From the NCBI GenBank assembly GCA_964404595.1, contig CAYOKQ010000008.1, forward strand, positions 1 through 40,395: a stretch of 40,395 nt of DNA. The letters run 5' to 3'. Positions within the stretch are counted from its first letter, which is position 1. Every line of letters begins with the position of its first letter. The notes below the pieces were generated by a model. It saw only the letters and a list, made by a program, of their open reading frames with translations. It made no database searches and was not told the origin of the DNA. Below, in pieces: positions 8,233 to 16,561 of the stretch. The position numbers and the translations under genes were made by a program. Origin of the DNA: CAYJXA01 sp964404595. Its GTDB lineage: Archaea > Nanobdellota > Nanobdellia > Woesearchaeales > GW2011-AR9.

Positions 8233-11200
8233 TTATAATTTTTGTACGAATCCTCGCTTGGGTTCAAAAATATCGCCGGATCGCCGCAATTTTTCTAAAG
8301 TTTCTTCCACTGATTCGGCAGAAATATTTTTATCTTGGGCGGCACTTATTATATTTTCTACCGGAATAACTTTGCTTTTTAATTCCTCTTCTAAAGCGTT
8401 GACTATTTCCTTCACCGCTGCAATCGTGCTTCGCTGCGTTGCCGTAATTTTACTGCTTAGGCGATCAATATCGATGCGGCCGGTTTCAGAATCTTTGGCG
8501 ATTTGGTTTAGGCAGTAATCAATCAATTCGATGGCTTTTTGCGCATCTTGCTTGGCAACCACCAGCGACATGCGTACTTTGGCAGATGCTTCCGCCAAAC
8601 GCACCAGGGCTTCCAGTTGTCTGGCGGTAATGGGGATGCTTTTAATGCCGGCCTCGTCTGTTTGTCCGGAATTTCTCATACTAATATAATATTGTTTTAA
8701 TTCGTCAATGGCGGGGTCTGTCATGCGCGGGTTTATTTTCTGGCGAATGAAGGCGAAATATTTTTTTAATATGTCTGTTGGCACTTCTGAAAGTTTTTTT
8801 TCCGGATTTTTATGGAGAGCCAGGATGAAAGAAGCAACCTGCTCATCTTTTTCCCGGCTAGGTAAATCTTTAATAGGAAAAATTAAATCAAAGCGGTTGA
8901 TTAAAGTCGGCGGCAGATCAATTTGGTTTGCGACAAGATCATAGGGATCAAAGCGGCCAAATTTTGGATTAGCAGCAGCCAAGACACTCGTTTCACAACG
9001 CAGTGTGGCCTGGATATTGGCCTTGGCGATGCTGATGGTGTTATGTAAAATAAGGTTTTGGCTTACAAAGGTGTGGTGTGGCTCAATCGTAACATCATAC
9101 GTCCAGCGTTGGTCTTTGTTTTCAATTTTTTCTATTTTTTTAATTCGCACATAGCGAATATCATTATAAAGGGCCTGGCGCAATTGTAACAGCTGCGGTA
9201 TCACTGTTTGTTTTTTTATTTGGGCCATCTGCCTCACTTTTTGCACATAAGTTTCCTTTTTGTTCTTTTCATAATTGCGTACGCTGCTGGTGCTAATATT
9301 CAGGCTGACGGCAATTTCACGAAGAGGGAGATTCCACCTCTTTCGTATGTTTGACAAATTATCAGTTTGCATGGCTTCCAGGGCCAGTGCTACTCTTTGC
9401 TGGATTTTTTCTAAATAATGTTGGCAGGTTTTACGATGAGCATGCTGGCGCTTAGCCAGATGTGCATGGAAATATCCATCGTCAAGCCGGAATGATTTTA
9501 GTAAAGCAGAGAGTATCTCAACATATCCAATAGGAATTACGTCCCAGTCATTATTTTTTGTCCTGCTTCGGGCTATGAGGGCGGCAATTTTCTCCCTACG
9601 ATGATCAAGAGGATGGACCAACTGCGAAAAGATTGCCATACTTTCAGATCCAGAGATTATCACTGTATAATATTGAGCAGCTTCTCTTTGCTCGCGTTCT
9701 ATGTATGAATATATCCCTTGTTGTAAACAAACCTGCTGCAGATCTTCTACCAGCATTTTTGAGCCTGAACAAAAACCAACCTTTTCCTGGTCCACAAAAC
9801 CGTCTCCAAGAAAGAAGCCTTGCAAGAAAAATTGTTGCAGGCAATCCGAGCCGCTCTTAATATACTGAGGAACTCTTTTGAGCGGAGCCTTTGCCAATAG
9901 TTCGGGAGCTTTTTGTTGCAAGAGGGCATACCCTTCTTGTTGTGCCAGAGAATAAATGAAGGGATTCGTATTACTGATTCCCGCCTCAGCATAACCGTGC
10001 TTTTCACTTTTATATGAATATCCCTCGCTACACTGCAAACCATAAAATAAACCTTCCACTTCATCATTTTGGTGGGGAGGGGCTCGCCGGGTTGGCAGTG
10101 TTCGTGGTGTTGGCACCAGCATACCTTCCTCCACCAAGCAAGCATCTAACGTGATGATTTTGGCTCCTTCTGCCACATATATAGGGTGCTCTGGAGTGAC
10201 CGTTATTTCGCGGCCATTGCTAAACGTAATTTTAAAGAAGTGGCCCGGAGCCAGGTGGCGGCTGACTCGATCAATTGGAATTTCTGCCAACTGGGTAAAG
10301 TCTGTGGTCAGTACGGCCCCTTCATTTTCTGACAGAGGAAGAATTTCGCAGTCCTTTCCCAAAATAACTTTCTCATTATGTTTTTCCATCAATTCATCTA
10401 CAAAGAGGCCAATTTTCGAGGTAGAACCATCAGCAAACATGATTTCGGTGTCGTAATGATAACTCTGTTGTTCGAGTGCCTCATGCAGGGCAGACCGATC
10501 ATCTTTTCCCATCTTGTCCATTTCATCGATAACGGCAAAACCCTGATTGGCCAAGACCAATGTTCCCGCCTCCAAACTCCAACCACCGAGAAATTCATCT
10601 TTAACCACGCTGGCAGTAAGTCCGGCAGCAGTAGCTCCCTTTCCACTGGTAAATCTCGCTTTGGGTCCCACGCGGGAAATACGTTTTAACAATTGTGATT
10701 TTGCAGAGCCAGGATCTCCGATGAGTAAGATATGCATATCTCCTCTGGTGACGATGCCGTCTGGCCGCACTTTTCGGCTTCCCCCCGCCAGTTGCAGCAC
10801 TAATGCTTCTTTAATTTTATCGTGCCCGTAGATTGATGGAGCCAGATTATTAGTAAGAATACGCAGCACTTCCGGGTTTCTTCCCAATTCTTCTATCTTT
10901 TGGAGTTCTTCGTCACTTAAATTGGTTTCGATTTGATCTTCCTGAAGCGGTTCAACCATGTTTGCTTCTACGATTAAGTCGTATTTAGTTGCCTGGCCGC
11001 CACTTTTCAGCGTGATGGGCACTTCTGTTGCCCAGCCATAAACCCGGACCCGCGATCCAGGACTACTTCGACGCTCACTGATTGGTGAGACCAGATCCTC
11101 TTTGAGAAACACGTTAATTCTTCGCGGCTGGGCGCCGTCAAGCTCATCAGGAGACTCCTCCAAAACCAGCCCTTGTCCGTCCACCAATTCTTTGGAAATC

Positions 11201-11679
11201 TCCTTAAACTTTCCTTTTCTCCCGCAGCCACATCGCGAAGGTTCTTTATACTTTTTATCCAACTGAAGGATGGTTAAAATATTTCCACATGAAGGGCATT
11301 CAAACTTGGCTGCTGTCACGTGGGGGCGCACATCTGTTTTTTGCCGAACAACCCCTTCTACTTTAATGAATTTATTGAGATGTTTGCTGCGAATATCGCT
11401 TACCGTCACCTTTTGAGAATCTGGCAAATTATTAAATCGAATATTAAATTTAATGATCTTGGTAGGCAGATCAAAATCTTTCACTGCCATTTCTGCAGCT
11501 TTAAGCAGTTCAATCGGATTTTCAAGAAATTCTTCACTCAATTCTATATTAAACTTAATCAATTCTGCAAAATCAACCAATAAGAACGCCTGTCCTTTGC
11601 GCACGCCCTCTAGCAACTGGGGGTAATAATTCCGTTCCAAAAACTCCCGCAGATTTCTAATTTGTTCCTCAACTTCCAT
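8233..11679 (-). CDS. mcm: MCM replicative helicase precursor with intein
   Basis: This 1148-residue precursor of the archaeal hexameric 3'-5' replicative helicase should give a 673-residue mature protein after splicing. The N-terminal domain has a zinc motif at Cys128, Cys131, Cys150 and Cys152. The AAA+ core has Walker A GDPGSAKS at 321-328 and Walker B AVIDEMDK at 382-389, then NRFDLIF (arginine-finger region) after the intein, and a C-terminal winged helix. The host sequence reads HEALEQQ, then intein, then TISIAKA, one of the best conserved stretches of the family. A TATA box lies at 11714-11725 and a G6 tract sits 9-14 bp before the start. The RPA-like gene follows after 1 bp, forming an mcm-rpa operon. 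Confidence 0.96.
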   Translation of the reverse strand: MEVEEQIRNLREFLERNYYPQLLEGVRKGQAFLLVDFAELIKFNIELSEEFLENPIELLKAAEMAVKDFDLPTKIIKFNIRFNNLPDSQKVTVSDIRSKHLNKFIKVEGVVRQKTDVRPHVTAAKFECPSCGNILTILQLDKKYKEPSRCGCGRKGKFKEISKELVDGQGLVLEESPDELDGAQPRRINVFLKEDLVSPISERRSSPGSRVRVYGWATEVPITLKSGGQATKYDLIVEANMVEPLQEDQIETNLSDEELQKIEELGRNPEVLRILTNNLAPSIYGHDKIKEALVLQLAGGSRKVRPDGIVTRGDMHILLIGDPGSAKSQLLKRISRVGPKARFTSGKGATAAGLTASVVKDEFLGGWSLEAGTLVLANQGFAVIDEMDKMGKDDRSALHEALEQQSYHYDTEIMFADGSTSKIGLFVDELMEKHNEKVILGKDCEILPLSENEGAVLTTDFTQLAEIPIDRVSRHLAPGHFFKITFSNGREITVTPEHPIYVAEGAKIITLDACLVEEGMLVPTPRTLPTRRAPPHQNDEVEGLFYGLQCSEGYSYKSEKHGYAEAGISNTNPFIYSLAQQEGYALLQQKAPELLAKAPLKRVPQYIKSGSDCLQQFFLQGFFLGDGFVDQEKVGFCSGSKMLVEDLQQVCLQQGIYSYIEREQREAAQYYTVIISGSESMAIFSQLVHPLDHRREKIAALIARSRTKNNDWDVIPIGYVEILSALLKSFRLDDGYFHAHLAKRQHAHRKTCQHYLEKIQQRVALALEAMQTDNLSNIRKRWNLPLREIAVSLNISTSSVRNYEKNKKETYVQKVRQMAQIKKQTVIPQLLQLRQALYNDIRYVRIKKIEKIENKDQRWTYDVTIEPHHTFVSQNLILHNTISIAKANIQATLRCETSVLAAANPKFGRFDPYDLVANQIDLPPTLINRFDLIFPIKDLPSREKDEQVASFILALHKNPEKKLSEVPTDILKKYFAFIRQKINPRMTDPAIDELKQYYISMRNSGQTDEAGIKSIPITARQLEALVRLAEASAKVRMSLVVAKQDAQKAIELIDYCLNQIAKDSETGRIDIDRLSSKITATQRSTIAAVKEIVNALEEELKSKVIPVENIISAAQDKNISAESVEETLEKLRRSGDIFEPKRGFVQKL
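9040..10464 (-). mobile_element. Intein with LAGLIDADG homing endonuclease in MCM
   Basis: This in-frame protein intron runs from residue Ser406 to Asn880 of the MCM precursor (475 residues). Visible splicing blocks are an N-terminal SYHYDTEIMFADG (block A, with Ser rather than Cys as first residue), ITVTPEHPIYV (block B), WTYDVTIEPHHTFVS (block F) and the terminal LILHN followed by Thr+1 (block G). The endonuclease core shows two LAGLIDADG-type motifs, LQGFFLGDGFVD and LLKSFRLDDGYF, so homing activity may be intact. Between the second motif and block F is a helix-turn-helix-like insert (LREIAVSLNISTSSVRNY). It sits just after Walker B, so an unspliced protein would be inactive. Confidence 0.93.
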
Positions 11680-11713
11680 GCCATAAACCCCCCAAGAGAA
11701 AAAAGAGAAAAAA

Positions 11714-11725
11714 CCTTATATAAAG
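11714..11725 (-). promoter_or_regulatory. TATA box of the mcm operon
   Basis: CTTTATATAAGG on the minus strand lies about 35-46 bp before the mcm start. A GGGGGG tract (11688-11693) lies between it and the start codon. The arrangement implies a short leader with a Shine-Dalgarno-like site. Confidence 0.55.
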
Positions 11726-11743
11726 ATTTAGATACTCAGATGT

Positions 11744-12301
11744 CTACTTCTTCAGCAGCTTTTTCAGGTTATCGATAAGCTTATCTGTGGCCTCGTGCAC
11801 TTCCTGCTCTGTTTTCGTTCCGGTACAGACGATTTTTCCGTTGCTAAAGAGCAGAAAAGTAGCATTGGTCCCCTTTAATTTGTGTACCAGCCCGGGAAAT
11901 TGCTCTGGTTCATATTCGGTATGGGGAAGCTTGATTCCAAGTACGTTAAGATTCAAATCCATGCCGATGCTGCCGCTGGCAACTATGTTTTGGACCGTTA
12001 TCTCTGGTTTTATGGTAACATGAATGTTCAGTTTTTTAAGGCTGCGGATAATGCTCTGGATACTTCGATCAACATCAGCTAAGGTCCTTGCCCCCGTACA
12101 CACCACTTTTCCGCTCGAAAAGATAAGAGCCGAGGTTTTGGGTTCTTTTATTCTCAGGACCAATCCCGGGAATTGCTCAGGATTATATTCGGTATTGGGC
12201 AGCGTTGCGGCCATTTTCTCCAAAGGAATATCTTTTTCAAGCGATGTAGAAACAACAATATTAACAATTCTAATTTCCTTTTTTGCGTCTTTCTTAACCA
12301 T
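11744..12301 (-). CDS. tbp: TATA-box binding protein
   Basis: This general transcription factor of 185 residues consists of the two direct TBP repeats. Each carries the signature EYxPEQFPGLV, then an AxLxFSxGKxVCTG strand, and a helix of the ADVDRSIQSIIRSLKKL type. The first repeat covers about residues 8-95 and the second about 96-185. The N-terminal MVKKDAKKE extension is short and basic and the C-terminus ends in KKLLKK, lacking the acidic tail found in some euryarchaeal TBPs. A TATA-like TATTTATAAAG lies about 50 bp upstream (near 12346-12357) and a G-rich tract about 12-18 bp upstream. It is divergent from the ThiI-like gene. Confidence 0.97.
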   Translation of the reverse strand: MVKKDAKKEIRIVNIVVSTSLEKDIPLEKMAATLPNTEYNPEQFPGLVLRIKEPKTSALIFSSGKVVCTGARTLADVDRSIQSIIRSLKKLNIHVTIKPEITVQNIVASGSIGMDLNLNVLGIKLPHTEYEPEQFPGLVHKLKGTNATFLLFSNGKIVCTGTKTEQEVHEATDKLIDNLKKLLKK

Positions 12302-12442
12302 ATACTACTTGCCCCCTTTCCGGTATGTACAATGTCGGAATTTGCTTTATAAATACCAAGGGGTATTTAAAAATTTCCTTTATAAATGATTTATTACGGC
12401 TAAGCATATACCCTATATACTACACCAAATTTGACCGTTCTG

Positions 12443-12452
12443 TTAATAAATA
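12443..12452 (+). promoter_or_regulatory. TATA box of the ThiI-like gene
   Basis: TTAATAAATA is centred about 26 bp before the ATG at 12473. It favours that codon over a TTG at 12431 in the same frame, which would lie upstream of the box. Confidence 0.5.
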
Positions 12453-12472
12453 TCGGGCTGTTTTTCAAGCTA

Positions 12473-13297
12473 ATGGAATATGATACGGTCTTGGTTCGCT
12501 ACGGGGAGTTATTCTTAAAGGGCGGCAATATTTATTATTTCGAGCGCAGACTGCGTGAAAACATCAAAAGCATGACGGGAGTGTTGCCGGCAATGGTTCG
12601 AGGCAGAATGATATTGCCTTATTTTCAGGATCATCACGCCCTGTGTCGCGTGTTTGGCATTGCTTCATATTCACCAGCCTACCGTGTGGATAAAAACATA
12701 GAATCAATCCAGAAAAAAGCCATTGCGGTGCTCGAAGGAAAGTCGGGCACCTTTAAAGTAGATACAAAACGATCGGATAAACGATTTCCGCTGCTCTCGC
12801 CGCAGATCAATAGGCAGGTGGGCCAATATATTGAAGAGCATACGTCTTTACGTTTTCAATTTGCTGCGCCCGATATGACACTCTATATAGAGATCAATAA
12901 TGCCGGGGTCTATCTGTATACTGAAATTGTCTCTGGGCTGGGCGGGCTTCCGGTAGGAACGGCGGGAAAAGTGCAGGTGGTGATGGAGAGTGAGGCTGAT
13001 CTTCTAGCTGGCTTATTGATGATGAAACGAGGATGTGAGATTATTGCGCTGGTTGTGGGCAAGGTTGATATTGGTTTGTTGCAAAAATTTAGTCCCAAAG
13101 CGATGAAACCAATGGTGTTTGAGAAGGAAAAATATCTACAAAGGCATATTCTAGAAAAAAACATTTCTTTTATTATTACTGGGGAAACGCTGGAGACAAA
13201 GAAAGATGGGAAAGGAATACTTATTTTGAGGCCCTTGATTGTGTATACGAGGGAGCAGATAAGGGAAGAATTGGAGAAGTATAAAGCTCTTGCATAG
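12473..13297 (+). CDS. ThiI-like THUMP protein with degenerate PP-loop
   Basis: This 274-residue relative of the tRNA 4-thiouridine synthetase ThiI begins with VRYGELFLKGGN, the standard opening of the ferredoxin-like domain. A THUMP-type tRNA-binding region (about residues 60-155) leads into GLPVGTAGK and MMKRG, the usual framing of the ATP-pyrophosphatase loop. The loop itself, normally SGGxDS, reads MESEAD at residues 171-176, so the ATP-binding motif is lost. The rest of the catalytic domain is short (about 100 residues), keeping ITGETL and LRPLI remnants. ThiI proteins are usually near 380 residues. The frame is intact, which argues for a conserved non-catalytic role such as tRNA binding, but recent decay cannot be excluded. 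It lies 3.3 kb from a complete Ncs6-type thiolation operon. Confidence 0.75.
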   Translation: MEYDTVLVRYGELFLKGGNIYYFERRLRENIKSMTGVLPAMVRGRMILPYFQDHHALCRVFGIASYSPAYRVDKNIESIQKKAIAVLEGKSGTFKVDTKRSDKRFPLLSPQINRQVGQYIEEHTSLRFQFAAPDMTLYIEINNAGVYLYTEIVSGLGGLPVGTAGKVQVVMESEADLLAGLLMMKRGCEIIALVVGKVDIGLLQKFSPKAMKPMVFEKEKYLQRHILEKNISFIITGETLETKKDGKGILILRPLIVYTREQIREELEKYKALA

Positions 13298-13333
13298 ACA
13301 ACCTTTTCATTCACCTGACACGGACACCAAAAC

Positions 13334-13347
13334 TTTTAATACATAAA
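13334..13347 (+). promoter_or_regulatory. TATA-like element of the HExxH gene
   Basis: TTTTAATACATAAA lies about 25 bp before the ATG at 13365, consistent with a leaderless transcript. The match is approximate. Confidence 0.4.
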
Positions 13348-13364
13348 GCATTAAACCAATCCAC

Positions 13365-15518
13365 ATGTCTAAAAGATTGGTGCAAAAAGAGATTGATAAT
13401 TGCATTAAGTGGCTCGCAGCGGAACATTCTTATCTAAAGAGCCTCAGAGAAGATATCCAGCAACTTAAAACCGATTGCGAAAGGGCCCTAATTAAAGAAG
13501 AAATTAAAGATATTAAGAAAGCATTTTCCGATTTTCGCATGCTGGCAAAGTCGGCTCGGCGCAGCTTTTACTATTCTAAAGAAATGGGAGAGGAATTATC
13601 TGAGTTGATACATAGGGCTACAGCCGATTCAAAATTTAAGAAGACATACCAGTATTTTAAAGAAAATAAATTTCCTCAAAATATTAATGTCGAGGAGCGA
13701 TGGCATTTTCTAAATGATTTTATGAAAGAGTTGAATATTTTACATCAGAAAAACATCTATTTCAGTTCTCGATTTGAGGGGGTACTTCATCAGGATTTAG
13801 AATCGATAGAGGCTCTGATAAAGAAAAATAAAGATCCCAAAATAAAAATCCAAGAATTACTACATAAACTTAATGAGTTTGAAATGTGGTTGGCTGCAAT
13901 TGTTGTCAATTCTAGGAGAGCAGGTCAAATAGGCTTGGAACTTGCGCAGCAGTATATTCCAGATTATGCATTAAAAATAAAAGCAGCCGAATCAATGCCA
14001 AAAGTAGACCATACCCACCGTTTCGGTAAATATAAGATAAGAATTCTAATTAGGTTTAGAAGCAGCTATAATCCAAAAGAATCGGCGGAACTCTTGGAAC
14101 TATTTCAGCATATTGCTGCAAACCTCGTCAATCCGGCGCAGCAATCTCTTTTCCATGAAAAGATATCAGAACAATTTGACTTTTTAAAAAAAAGGATTAA
14201 TAATAAGCGATTTCTGAATGTTAAGAAGTTTCATAATTATGCATTTGACACACTACTAAAAACCATTATTCAACTGGCAGAAAAGAATTTGGAATTGATG
14301 CCCTGTCCAAATATGACCTTCTTTGCTACTATTTACGGTAAAGAAACAACTATCTGGACTAGGGCGACAGCATTTTGTCCCGGAGCAGAAAATGTTGGTT
14401 ATAACCTGAAAGAGATTTACATTGGCTCACTCAAGCTACTTTCCGAATCATTTTTTTCGAGGAATTTCTTTGATCCTATTGGTCCAGCCATTGCCAGACA
14501 ACTTATAGCTCTGAGTGGGGACGAGCCCTTTTCACAAAATGTCCCTGCTATTACAAATGAAACAAGCAGAGCGATAGTGTATGATAATTATAGCTCTTCC
14601 CTTTCTCGAGTTCTGCTTCACGAGTTTACCCATGCCACAGATTATCATGCTAATCTCAAAGCAGTGAGCAGAACCATTGAAAATATATTCCCCTCTGTTA
14701 TTCAGAAGGTCTACGGTAATAATTTAATCATCCCTACTGATTATCTGTATTACTTAGGAGAGTTATTTACTAGTTGTTCAGTTGAAGCTTTAGCCATGCT
14801 CGCAGAAAGATTTGTCAAGAGCCCGCAAGGAAAATATCAACAAGGTTCATTCATACACACTGCCCCATTAAAGGAAAGCACCAGAAATATTATTACGAAC
14901 TTTACAGCACTGATGAATTCTCTTACTCAGCACGCTGGACAGCAACTAGACCTGTTTGGCCAAAAAGAAGCCTATCAATCCAAGATAGAGCCCTATGACT
15001 TAGCGTATGTCTTTAATATGGTAATACTCATAGATTACATTCTTAAAAACAATATCCCTACATTTATAGTAACAAAAGAAGATTTTGAATCTATTGCCAT
15101 CAAACATTTTGCGGTTTCCTATACCTATTTACAGGGAAAAACTCAGCTGCCGCCCACACCAAGAAGCTTACCAGAAGGTTCTCTGGATGAGCAAATGTAT
15201 TTAGCATATACGAGGCAGGATATGCTTGGAATAAAACGGCTAATTGTGCAGGCGGGAGGCAAAATAGTTGATACCAAACATTTATTCCATAAATACTACG
15301 AAAAGAATTACGGCTTTTATATCTACAAAATGGATAAGCAATATGCTCTGCAGCTGCTCAATATCATGCGTCTTAACCGGGTTAATTTCTATGAAATGTA
15401 TCGCGATGCGTGCAGCAGATTAGGGATAGACTGCGCCTTTGATGAGAGAAGAATGGGGTACTTATTTTATCAATCAGTGCAGGAATACAACAAAATATTT
15501 AACCGAAAAATGCTCTAA
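13365..15518 (+). CDS. Large HExxH protein, putative zinc metallopeptidase
   Basis: I do not recognise the family of this 717-residue protein. It has no signal peptide or membrane segment and is probably cytoplasmic. The N-terminal 230 residues are charged and helical, likely coiled coil. A zinc-peptidase motif HEFTH lies at residues 419-423 within VLLHEFTHATDYH. Spacing to His428 does not fit metzincins, but Glu474 in SVEALAMLAE, about 50 residues further on, could be the third ligand, as in gluzincins. The C-terminal 200 residues are mixed alpha/beta without a motif I can name. A TATA-like element precedes the ATG by about 25 bp. It is followed by another helical protein gene with a similar MSK start, possibly a functional neighbour. 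Peptidase activity is inferred only from the motif. Confidence 0.75.
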   Translation: MSKRLVQKEIDNCIKWLAAEHSYLKSLREDIQQLKTDCERALIKEEIKDIKKAFSDFRMLAKSARRSFYYSKEMGEELSELIHRATADSKFKKTYQYFKENKFPQNINVEERWHFLNDFMKELNILHQKNIYFSSRFEGVLHQDLESIEALIKKNKDPKIKIQELLHKLNEFEMWLAAIVVNSRRAGQIGLELAQQYIPDYALKIKAAESMPKVDHTHRFGKYKIRILIRFRSSYNPKESAELLELFQHIAANLVNPAQQSLFHEKISEQFDFLKKRINNKRFLNVKKFHNYAFDTLLKTIIQLAEKNLELMPCPNMTFFATIYGKETTIWTRATAFCPGAENVGYNLKEIYIGSLKLLSESFFSRNFFDPIGPAIARQLIALSGDEPFSQNVPAITNETSRAIVYDNYSSSLSRVLLHEFTHATDYHANLKAVSRTIENIFPSVIQKVYGNNLIIPTDYLYYLGELFTSCSVEALAMLAERFVKSPQGKYQQGSFIHTAPLKESTRNIITNFTALMNSLTQHAGQQLDLFGQKEAYQSKIEPYDLAYVFNMVILIDYILKNNIPTFIVTKEDFESIAIKHFAVSYTYLQGKTQLPPTPRSLPEGSLDEQMYLAYTRQDMLGIKRLIVQAGGKIVDTKHLFHKYYEKNYGFYIYKMDKQYALQLLNIMRLNRVNFYEMYRDACSRLGIDCAFDERRMGYLFYQSVQEYNKIFNRKML

Positions 15519-15531
15519 CTTTAATTTTTTG
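15519..15531 (+). terminator. T-rich stretch after the HExxH gene
   Basis: A T-rich stretch ending in TTTTTT directly follows the stop codon. Archaeal transcription often stops at such runs; the assignment is weak. Confidence 0.3.
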
Positions 15532-15598
15532 AAACAGACTACCAGTAGTGAATCCACAATGCAAAAATTAATAATCATCTTCCTGAATGGAGTACCAA

Positions 15599-16549
15599 AT
15601 GTCTAAAATTTTAAATATTATTTCACAAATAATTTCCCTAGCGAAGGGTGCAAAAAAGCAAGTACTTAATGGCAATTATGCTTCGACCAAGCGGATTCTT
15701 CGAATTATTGCCAGTCTAGAAGAAAGTGAGCTTAAATACATTAAAGATGAATCCGGCTCTGATGAATTCTATCGAGAATGTCTTTCCATATATAAAGAAA
15801 CATCAGATGCCCTCCATAATTTGGAACAAGGTAACAATAATGATGCTATAAAAATCTTAGATCGAATCATACTCCTCGAAAAGATGCAGATTCGAACTAT
15901 TGCGGCTGCCAAAAAAGGGCTTGATCAATTCATTATTGAAACAGTTGATCCTTATATTCGAGAATTAATAGTTGAAATAAATAAATTAAGTTTTGTCAAA
16001 GGCACGCTATTCTCGTGCTCGGGCCATTTCTCTGATGAAAACCACCAGAAACCATATATTACTCTTGAATATGATTGGGAAAGCAGAACAAAACACAATA
16101 TCACTTTATTTCATCGTAAATTGCTTAGTATAGTACAAAAATCAGGGATTGTAAAACCTATAGCTGGCGGTAAGCGCAATGAAGGTCGGCTGATACGATT
16201 ATATCACTCGCTGCTTGGAATAAGAAAAGTCAATTACTATTTGGGATTTTCGGTGATAGTACCTTATAAACGCAGCCAAGAAGAATACAAAGAGCAATTT
16301 ATTAAACAATGGAACCAGATCTTCAGGATAGTTAAGGAGTTTCAAGATAATGATTCTCTTGAATACAAAAAGGAAAGAAAGTACATAAAGGAAAATCCAG
16401 ATGTACTTGGTGAGCCGGAAAAAGCAGTAGTTCGGGGAATATTCGTGCGGTGTCCCCAATGTCAAAGTTATATGATTACACACGAAATGGTGCCCACATG
16501 TAAAACCTGCAAATATCGGATAGGAGAAATTATTAATCCAAATAGGTAA
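15599..16549 (+). CDS. Coiled-coil protein with C-terminal zinc ribbon, unknown function
   Basis: This 316-residue protein is not recognised. The first 140 residues are strongly helical, with a heptad-like pattern (NLEQGNNNDAIKILDRIILLEKMQ). A mixed middle region contains a stretch from about 150 to 250 with SLLGIRKVNYYLGFSVIVPYKRSQEEY. The C-terminus ends in a rubredoxin-like zinc ribbon, CPQC near residue 287 and CKTC about 20 residues later. The ATG at 15599 was preferred to 15587 because an AAAATTAATAAT element (15563-15574) lies about 30 bp before it. Its stop is only 12 bp from the convergent stop of the E1-like gene. The zinc ribbon suggests nucleic acid or protein contact, but no function is claimed. 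Confidence 0.7.
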   Translation: MSKILNIISQIISLAKGAKKQVLNGNYASTKRILRIIASLEESELKYIKDESGSDEFYRECLSIYKETSDALHNLEQGNNNDAIKILDRIILLEKMQIRTIAAAKKGLDQFIIETVDPYIRELIVEINKLSFVKGTLFSCSGHFSDENHQKPYITLEYDWESRTKHNITLFHRKLLSIVQKSGIVKPIAGGKRNEGRLIRLYHSLLGIRKVNYYLGFSVIVPYKRSQEEYKEQFIKQWNQIFRIVKEFQDNDSLEYKKERKYIKENPDVLGEPEKAVVRGIFVRCPQCQSYMITHEMVPTCKTCKYRIGEIINPNR

Positions 16550-16561
16550 TTCTTTAAAATC

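Noticed and set aside
12910..13314. 134-codon minus-strand open frame opposite the ThiI-like gene
   Set aside because: It is antisense to a gene with recognisable protein motifs and has a Ser/Ile-rich translation typical of a shadow frame.
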